In this document: positions 43,757-49,205 of the stretch, in pieces
Layout: every line of letters starts with the position of its first letter
Numbering within the stretch: position 1 is the stretch's first letter
Origin: Gemmataceae bacterium
GTDB taxonomy: Bacteria; Planctomycetota; Planctomycetia; Gemmatales; Gemmataceae
Reading direction: 5' to 3'
NCBI GenBank assembly: GCA_019636445.1
Contig: JAHBXO010000041.1
Span: 1-49,205 of the forward strand
DNA: 49,205 nucleotides
Position numbers and translations under genes: made by a program
The notes under the pieces: model-generated
The model's database searches: none
What the model was told of the DNA's origin: nothing
The model's input: only the letters and a program-made list of their open reading frames with translations

Positions 43757-44440
43757 GAGCATTTCGAGTATCACTTTTGCGATCCGTATCCGGCGTGGCG
43801 GATGTAGTTTCGGCACTCGGCTTCGTCGAGCCAGTCCAGACACTCGCCACACAGGGCGTCGCACTCCGGCTTGGTCCGCGGGGCGTGCTTGCGGATCTCG
43901 TGCTTGATTTTCGCGAACGCCTGCTCGATCGGGTTCAGGTCCGGGCTGTACGGCGACAAGTACACCAGCATGGCTCCTACACCCTCGATCGCCTCGCGTA
44001 TGCCGGCGACCTTGTGGCTCGCAAGTTGTCCAACACCACGATGTCGCCGGCCGTCAGGACCTTGACCAGTTGCTGCTCGACGTAGGCCCGGAACAGTTCG
44101 CCGTTGAGGGCGCCGTCGATCTCCAGCGGGGCGAGGAGGCCGGTGGCGCGCGGGGCGCCCTGGTTCGTACCGGCGGTGGAAGGGGACGCGTTTGTCGCGG
44201 GGTGGCCGGGCGTCGACTTCACCAGTGGCCTCGAAGCGGCGGATGAACTGGCCGACCCACTCGGCACTGGTGGAGTACTTGCGACCAAGTTCGGCAAAGG
44301 TCGGGCCGGCCTGAAAGTCGGCGAGGACGCGGGTGCGGAGGTCGAGGGAAAAGGCACGCATGATCGGCTCCATCCGATACGAGGAGCCCCGATGTTGGCC
44401 GATCCCGCTCTCGAGCGCAAGACGGAAAACCAAAATGCTC
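43757..44440. mobile_element. IS630 family element, internally deleted
   Basis: A 684-bp element with terminal inverted repeats GAGCATTT and AAATGCTC, flanked by TA on both sides (43755-43756 and 44441-44442), the target duplication of the IS630/Tc1 family. The transposase inside is broken, so the element is immobile on its own. It lies between the convergent kinase and TPR genes, in the TPR gene's stop codon. Confidence 0.85.
43771..44361 (-). pseudogene. IS630 transposase remnant
   Basis: N-terminal HTH (MRAFSLDLRTRV, then AELGRKYSTSAEWVGQFIRR) in one frame, then from about 44170 the second-aspartate region (GALNGELFRAYVEQQL, GDIVVLDNL) in another frame, then the third-acid region SPYSPDLNPIEQAFAKIKHE back in the first frame. 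Compared with an IS630 transposase of about 330-360 residues, about 110 residues between the HTH and the first catalytic Asp are missing, including that Asp. A one-base loss just after VVLDNL causes the last frame change (near 44020). Non-functional. Confidence 0.85.
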
Positions 44441-45783
44441 TAATCGGATAAAAGCGCGCGTGCGCGGATCGCGCGGCCGTGATTCGCATCGAGTTCCAGA
44501 CAGCGCGCGTAGGCGGCGCGGGCATCCGCGGCGCGGCCGGCGAGGCGATGACATTCCGCCAGTTCGAACCAGGCATTCGGCGAACGCGGGTCGAGTCGCG
44601 TCGATTCTTCGAGGGACTGTCGCGCGACGTCGTACGCGCCCCGGTCCAGGTTTTCGATTCCGGCCGCGAGAGTGGCGCGCGCACGATAGTGGTTGATCTG
44701 CGACTGATCGCCGCGGACTTGGTAAGCTTGCGCGAGGTCCAGCAGAAGTTCCTGCCCTTCCGGGCCGGACACCAGCGCGGCGGCGCGTTCCCAGGTCCGG
44801 ATCGCCTCTGTGGGATCGCGGCTGGCGTCTTCGGCCTGACCGAGCCGCCAGAGCGCGGCCACGGACGGTCCACCGCGCTCGACCGCTTCCGCGAGGATGC
44901 GCCGAGACTCGTCGCGGCGGCCGCGGACGAACGCAACTTCCGCAAGCCGGTCCGCGATTTCGGAACTCCAGCGAGCCTCCAGGGCTTCCCGGAGTTTGGC
45001 TTCGGCCTCGGCCGTGCGGCCGGCCTGGGCGTCGCGGCCGGCATCCCGAAAAAGCCGGTCGCGGCCCACCGCGCTCGCCCGGCGGAGAATCCAGTCCACG
45101 TCCGTGTCGAAGGGGGTCGGCAGCGGTCGTGCCCGCCGCACGAACGCATCGGACAGCGTCGCCGCCGCGGCGCCGTCGCCGCGCGCCACCGCCAGCCGGA
45201 TGCGCAGCGCGACCGGTGGATACGCGGTCGGGAATTCCGCCGCCAGGAGCTTCGCGGCGGCCTCGGCTTCGGCCGTGCGGCCCGCGCGGGCGTCCAGGAT
45301 CGCCCGTTCGAGACGCGCGCCGGGCATCGCCTCGATCCGCGCGAACGCCGCCTCCGCCGCGGGGAGGTCTTCCAGCCGGAGGTGGTTCCGGCCGATGGCA
45401 TACAGGCAATCTTTCGCGCGCGGGTGTTTCCGATCCGCGGCCAGATGATAAGCCGCGTTGGCCTCCGAAATGCGGCCGATCCGTTCCAGCGCGAATCCGT
45501 GCTTGTAGGCGATGTCCGCGGCGGTCGGGTCCAGACCGGCCGCGTGTCGTAGGCACGCCTCGGCTTCGGGGAAAAAACCGGTGGCCAGGTAGTCTTCGCC
45601 GAGCTTGAACCAGTCGTCGGTGGACCGCGCACCGCCGGACCGCTCGCGAAATTCCGCCGCCGTCACCCGATCGACCTCGGTCAGATTGGGCAGCGGCGGA
45701 CGGACGGCGTGCCGATGACGCTGGATCCACCAACCCCCCACCAGGCACTCGACACCGATCAGGAGCAGAAGCGCGCGCGTCAC
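44440..45783 (-). CDS. Exported or membrane-anchored TPR protein
   Basis: A 447-residue protein with an N-terminal anchor or signal helix (ALLLLIGVECLVGGWW). The rest is helical with TPR-like units, for example STDDWFKLGEDYLATGFFPE, AYKHGFALERIGRISEANAA and the C-terminal NAWFELAECHRLAGRAADAR. GTG start at 45781-45783, overlapping the VCBS gene's stop (GTGA), so it is the second gene of that operon. The stop TAG (44440-44442) is made by the IS630 end plus the TA target; without the IS the stop would be TAA at the same place, so the protein is intact. It probably acts as a scaffold with the VCBS protein. Confidence 0.85.
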   Translation of the reverse strand: MTRALLLLIGVECLVGGWWIQRHRHAVRPPLPNLTEVDRVTAAEFRERSGGARSTDDWFKLGEDYLATGFFPEAEACLRHAAGLDPTAADIAYKHGFALERIGRISEANAAYHLAADRKHPRAKDCLYAIGRNHLRLEDLPAAEAAFARIEAMPGARLERAILDARAGRTAEAEAAAKLLAAEFPTAYPPVALRIRLAVARGDGAAAATLSDAFVRRARPLPTPFDTDVDWILRRASAVGRDRLFRDAGRDAQAGRTAEAEAKLREALEARWSSEIADRLAEVAFVRGRRDESRRILAEAVERGGPSVAALWRLGQAEDASRDPTEAIRTWERAAALVSGPEGQELLLDLAQAYQVRGDQSQINHYRARATLAAGIENLDRGAYDVARQSLEESTRLDPRSPNAWFELAECHRLAGRAADARAAYARCLELDANHGRAIRARALLSD

Positions 45784-47102
45784 GGCCGGCCTCCCGTTGT
45801 TTGCAACCAGAGGGTCAATCGCCCGGTGCGTTCCGCCGCCGCCGAATAGAGATTCAACGCACCGGCGACGATATCCGGCTTGCCGTCGTCGTTAAGATCG
45901 CCGGCCGCGACGGTGGCGAGGTGGATCGGCCGGTCGGCGAGGGTCGTGACGGTGAAGTTCTGGCGGCCATCGTTTTCGAGCAACACGAGACTCGCGGCGC
46001 CGGGGCGCGACCAGTCATTGAACATGCAGGCCAGCACGATGTCGTCGTCGCCGTCCCCGTCGAAGTCCGCGACGGCCGCAGCATACACACCGCCCACGCT
46101 CGCGAGCCGGCGTGCATCAAACGCGCCGGCACCGCCGTTCCGCAGCCACAGGCACCCGTGCCAAGGTTGCGGGTAGTGGTGGTTCACTTCAAGGTTATCC
46201 CCCGCGACGAGCAGCAGGTCCGGCTTCGCGTCGTGGTCGAGGTCCGCGACGACGAGGCCGACGCTGCCGAGATCGAAATTCGCCGATTCGAAGATCCGGC
46301 GCGGCGTGAACGCGCCCTTCCCGGCGTTCTCGAAGAGCCAGACTTCCTCGTGTTCCTGCGAGACGAGGGCGGCGATGTCCGGCTTGCCGTCGCCGTTGAA
46401 ATCGGCCACGGGTACGTGCGAGGGGCCGTCGGTCGCCAGTAGCAGGTGATCCCGGAACTGTCCGCCGCCCTTGTTTTCCAGCCAGAGGATTTCGCCGTGG
46501 TTGTAGCCGAAGACGGCGACGGCGAGGTCGATGTCCCCGTCCCCGTCGAAATCGCCGGGCTGCACGTCGGATACGCGGCGGACGTTGTCCAGCAAGACGC
46601 GATTGATGTAGCGGCCGTTCCGGTTTTCGAGCCAGACCACGCGGCCGATGCGCGCGTCGGTCGGCAACACGTTGCCGAGCACGGCGGCGACGATGTCCAG
46701 GTCCCCGTCGCCGTCGAGGTCCACCGGCACGGCGGCGACCGGCGCGCTCACTTCGTCGCCGAGAGGGATTTCTTCAAAGGATCCGGACGGGAGCGTGCGG
46801 TACCAGATCACGCGATTTCGCTCGGCGTCGCACGCGAGCACGTCCGGCCGGCCGTCGCGGTCCAGGTCTACGATGCGGACGTTGGCGATGCGCGGCCGCG
46901 GACCCGGCGCGGGGCCGAGCGTTTGCGCGGCGAATGCCAGCGACGTAGGCGGAAAATGCGAGACGGGGCTGATCAGGACGGGCAGCGGCGTGCCGGGCAA
47001 CACGTACGGGGCGATCCCCGCGAGGACCGGAATGAGCAGGGCAACAACGAACAAAGCCTGCACGCGGCGGGGCTGTCGCGGGTTGGGAGGCAATTCAGCC
47101 AT
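45780..47102 (-). CDS. VCBS/FG-GAP repeat beta-propeller protein
   Basis: A 440-residue protein with an N-terminal membrane anchor (VQALFVVALLIPVLAGIAPYV, about 14-34). Seven calcium-binding-like loops of the D-x-D-x-D-G type are visible: DLDRDGRPDV, DLDGDGDLDI, DFDGDGDIDL, DFNGDGKPDI, DLDHDAKPDL, DFDGDGDDDI and DLNDDGKPDI. They mark a seven-bladed FG-GAP propeller, probably outside the membrane. The fifth loop has Ala instead of Gly. The ATG at 47100-47102 fits. It heads a two-gene operon with the TPR protein through a four-base overlap. It likely binds a surface ligand or partner; no enzymatic role is seen. Confidence 0.9.
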   Translation of the reverse strand: MAELPPNPRQPRRVQALFVVALLIPVLAGIAPYVLPGTPLPVLISPVSHFPPTSLAFAAQTLGPAPGPRPRIANVRIVDLDRDGRPDVLACDAERNRVIWYRTLPSGSFEEIPLGDEVSAPVAAVPVDLDGDGDLDIVAAVLGNVLPTDARIGRVVWLENRNGRYINRVLLDNVRRVSDVQPGDFDGDGDIDLAVAVFGYNHGEILWLENKGGGQFRDHLLLATDGPSHVPVADFNGDGKPDIAALVSQEHEEVWLFENAGKGAFTPRRIFESANFDLGSVGLVVADLDHDAKPDLLLVAGDNLEVNHHYPQPWHGCLWLRNGGAGAFDARRLASVGGVYAAAVADFDGDGDDDIVLACMFNDWSRPGAASLVLLENDGRQNFTVTTLADRPIHLATVAAGDLNDDGKPDIVAGALNLYSAAAERTGRLTLWLQTTGGRP

Positions 47103-47126
47103 AGAAAGCCATTCTATGCCGTGCGC

Positions 47127-48362
47127 TCAAACGTGCTGCCCGGCGAGCCAGCCGGTGCTCCAGGCGCTCTGAAAGTTGTAGCCGCCGATCCAGCCGTCCA
47201 GATCGAGCACTTCCCCGGCGAGATACAAGCCAGGCTTCTTCTTGCTTTGCATCGTGCGCGAGTCGACTTCGTCCAGCGACACGCCGCCGGCGGTCACCTC
47301 GGCCTTCTCGTAGCCGAGCGTGCCCTTCACCGGCAGCCGCAGGCGCTTGACGGACTGCACGAGCTTCGCACGGTCCATCTTGCTCAGGGCCGCGGCGCGG
47401 CGGTCGAGGGGCAATCCGCAGACTTGGATGAGTTGATCGCAGACGCGGCGCGGCAGCATCTCGGACATGACGACCGCCAGGAGTTGCTTGCCGTTCGCGG
47501 CCGTCTCGATTCGCAGGAAGTCGTCGAACGCCGGCTCCTTCACGTTCGGCAGCAGGTCGAGTTCGAGGATCAGCTTCGTCGGCGTGGCGTGGCCGCTGAT
47601 TGCGCGGCTGACGTCCAGCGGGGCCGGGCCGGTGAGGCCGAAGTGCGCGAAGAGCGTCGAGCCGCGCCGGGCGCTCAGGATCTTCGAATCCTCGATCACC
47701 TTCAGCCCGATATCGGGCATCGTGACGCCCTGCAACTCCTTGATCCACGCCGGCTGCACCGTGACGGGCACGAGCGCCGGCCGCGTCGACACGATGGTGT
47801 GGCCAAACTTCGTGGCGAAGCCGTAGCCGTCGCCGGTGGTGCCGCAGCCCGGGAACGAGAGGCCGCCGGTCGTGACGACGACGCGCTCGCAGGAGAGCGT
47901 TCGCTTGTCGGTGACGACGCGGAAGCCGCCGTCAATGGCTTCGAGGTCGCGGGCCGGCTCCTGGAGTGCGAGCGTCGCGGACGTGCGGCCGAGGCGGCGG
48001 AGCAGCGCGTTGAGCACGTCGAGCGCGCGGTCGGAGACGGGGAAGATCTTGCCGGTATCTTCGACCTTCGTGGCGACGCCTTCGGCTTCGAAGAACGCGA
48101 TCGTCTCCTTCACGCCAAAGTTGGCGAGGGCCGAGTGGAGGAATTTGCCGTTCGGCCCGAAGGCTTCGACGATGCCGCGGTTGTCGCAGTCGTGGGTGAT
48201 GTTGCAGCGGGTGCCGCCGGACATGAGGATCTTGACGCCGGGCTTCTTCCCCTTCTCGAGGAGCAGCACGCGCCGCCCCCGCTCGGCCGCGTGGATAGCG
48301 GCCATCAGGCCGGCCGCGCCGGCGCCGAGGACGATGGCGTCGAAGTCGAAAAACGCAGTCAT
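47127..48362 (-). CDS. HI0933/YhiN-like FAD-dependent oxidoreductase
   Basis: A 411-residue flavoprotein. The FAD-binding Rossmann motif is DAIVLGAGAAGLMAAIHAAE (about 8-27) followed by LLLEKGKKPGVKILMSGGTR, the HI0933-family hallmark with RCNITHDC. VVTTGGLSFPGCGTTGDGY and the C-terminal TAGGVSLDEVDSRTMQSKKK, then GLYLAGEVLDLDGWIGGYN, are also characteristic. The family is annotated as BaiN/YhiN or aminoacetone oxidase-like; the physiological substrate is not known. The ATG at 48360-48362 gives the family N-terminus, and 30 upstream in-frame codons lack homology features. Twenty-four bases separate it from the VCBS gene; it may share no operon. Confidence 0.92.
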   Translation of the reverse strand: MTAFFDFDAIVLGAGAAGLMAAIHAAERGRRVLLLEKGKKPGVKILMSGGTRCNITHDCDNRGIVEAFGPNGKFLHSALANFGVKETIAFFEAEGVATKVEDTGKIFPVSDRALDVLNALLRRLGRTSATLALQEPARDLEAIDGGFRVVTDKRTLSCERVVVTTGGLSFPGCGTTGDGYGFATKFGHTIVSTRPALVPVTVQPAWIKELQGVTMPDIGLKVIEDSKILSARRGSTLFAHFGLTGPAPLDVSRAISGHATPTKLILELDLLPNVKEPAFDDFLRIETAANGKQLLAVVMSEMLPRRVCDQLIQVCGLPLDRRAAALSKMDRAKLVQSVKRLRLPVKGTLGYEKAEVTAGGVSLDEVDSRTMQSKKKPGLYLAGEVLDLDGWIGGYNFQSAWSTGWLAGQHV

Positions 48363-48378
48363 ATCAGAAACGATACGA

Positions 48379-48666
48379 CTACGTTTCCGAGTGCGGATGT
48401 ATTTCAACGAGCCGGTACATTTGGTCGTGGATTGATCGGCCGCACGACCCACAGATCATTCCAGCTTGAAGCGGGATTCCGCAGCCCGGGCAGTACCATC
48501 GAGTGCGTTGTGTGCCAGTTTCGGAATTGGCTGGGCGGGATTTCCGTGTCGGAAACCTCTCCGATAGCAATTGGTGCATGTTCCGGCTCAGCGCCATTCC
48601 ACCGGCAACGCAAGTGAATACGCCGTCGACTAGAGACATTTCCAACCCGCAACGGGGGCAATACAT
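48379..48666 (-). CDS. Small zinc-ribbon protein
   Basis: A 95-residue protein with three Cys-x2-Cys pairs: CPRC (residues 3-6), CPGC (about 59-62) and CGSC (about 72-75), plus C19. The first pair with C19 resembles half of a ribbon, and the second and third would make one zinc ribbon (CPGCGIPLQAGMICGSCGRS). The function is unknown; similar small planctomycete proteins exist. Its 3' end is 16 bases from the next gene's start on the same strand. It ends IHPHSET. Confidence 0.75.
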   Translation of the reverse strand: MYCPRCGLEMSLVDGVFTCVAGGMALSRNMHQLLSERFPTRKSRPANSETGTQRTRWYCPGCGIPLQAGMICGSCGRSIHDQMYRLVEIHPHSET

Positions 48667-48714
48667 TCGGATACCTCGTGCACTCGAACACGTGATGTGA
48701 AAACTTAGAGAGAA

Positions 48715-49205
48715 TCAACCCTCGGGCGTGTTCAGCACATGACGCAGTCGCTCATCGAGCGGGGGCGGAAATCGCTCCGGCCACGACCAATCGAAGAGGC
48801 CGACGCCGAGCATGTCGCGCCAGTACATGCCGTCCACGCGGCGATTGCGGTCGAGATTCATACGGACCTGAGGTTCAAGTGAAACGACTGGAAATTCGGA
48901 ACCCATGACGCGATCGGCGACATCCGACAAAGGGAAAAGGTCGTCCGGTCGCACTCGCTGGCCAGCGATCCAGAGCCGCACGCCGTTGCGGGGTTTGCCT
49001 TCCGGTCCGTCGGTGTACGCCCCACGGAAGAACTCCGGCCGATGAACGAAGCCGACCGATTCCAGCGCGGTTCGTGGGGTGTCGAAGTCGGATTCCCGAA
49101 TCAGAAAATCGGAATTCGGCGTGGAGCGGTCGGCTCCATCGTCCTTCGTTCAGACCCAATACGCGACGGCCTGTCCGCCGAACAGGGCGTATGGAATTAA
49201 CCCGT
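48715..49205 (-). pseudogene. Nucleotidyltransferase-like gene, interrupted by TGA and cut by window end
   Basis: Read on the minus strand from the window end: a GLIPYALFGGQAVAYWV-like segment, an in-frame TGA at 49150-49152, then TKDDGADRSTPNSDFLIRES, GFVHRPEFFRGAY and a C-terminal part MNLDRNRRVDGMYWRDMLGV to RLRHVLNTPEG. The (A/L)FGG-AV and DFLIR pattern is that of nucleotidyltransferase-fold proteins (AbiEii/MNT-like). The TGA replaces one residue between YWV and TKD without any frame change, so a point mutation is the simplest cause. The catalytic D-x-D appears as S-D at NSDF, which may also be degraded. A shorter protein from GTG (48979-48981) is possible but would lack the core. Confidence 0.75.

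Overview
The window is a GC-rich bacterial chromosome segment that almost certainly comes from a planctomycete, most likely of the Gemmataceae. The evidence is the combination of a DUF1559 prepilin-like protein, a Cys/Thr/Val-rich YTV-type cell-surface protein, two very large Ser/Thr kinases (one with TPR repeats, one with WD40-like repeats), tandem Flp pilins, VCBS/FG-GAP and TPR proteins, sortilin-type Asp-box propellers and giant secreted proteins of unknown function. No rRNA, tRNA, CRISPR array or prophage is visible. Housekeeping genes (ilvD, pyrF, thyX, hemX-hemA, mutL) are scattered among lineage-specific envelope and signalling genes.

Layout. 1-4.5 kb: an ABC-2 exporter (permease then ATPase, separated by a tandem/inverted AGTGCGG repeat), ilvD on the minus strand ending exactly where the ATPase ends, then two tandem Flp-type pilins. 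4.5-10 kb: a secreted glycosidase-like protein, a perfect 36-bp-arm inverted repeat, a small membrane protein, pyrF and a secreted hydrolase-like protein. 10-13.1 kb: a TPR Ser/Thr kinase. 13.1-16.1 kb: an accessory patch in which three unrelated minus-strand genes (a small orphan, a SAM methyltransferase, an HhH-like protein) are separated by copies of one composite repeat (parts A and B), one copy interrupted by a REP-like doublet. 16.0-18.9 kb: a YTV-type surface protein gene bracketed by inverted copies of a roughly 100-bp repeat. 18.9-21 kb: an SGNH hydrolase, a 489-bp intergenic region with an intrinsic terminator that has no visible cognate gene, and thyX.

21.1-29.2 kb: two giant co-directional genes 3 bp apart (1107 and 1589 residues), both exported, both made of repeated beta-rich modules with membrane helices; no function is known to me and they look like a two-component envelope system. 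29.2-34.7 kb: a BON-domain protein, hemX-hemA, mutL, a small HTH-like gene and a small lipoprotein. 34.7-43.7 kb: DUF1559 protein, a sortilin-like Asp-box protein, a zinc-ribbon membrane protein and a WD40 Ser/Thr kinase in a co-directional run. 43.7-49.2 kb: an internally deleted IS630 element inserted exactly in the stop codon of a TPR gene, a VCBS propeller gene in an operon with that TPR gene, an HI0933-like flavoprotein, a small zinc-ribbon protein, and a nucleotidyltransferase-like pseudogene cut by the window end.

The most unusual parts are the repeat-separated single-gene units (13.2-15.6 kb), the inverted-repeat-bracketed YTV gene (16.0-18.9 kb), the giant two-gene operon (21.1-29.2 kb), and the IS630 insertion that converts a TAA stop into TAG. 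All functional calls come from reading motifs by eye, without database searches.
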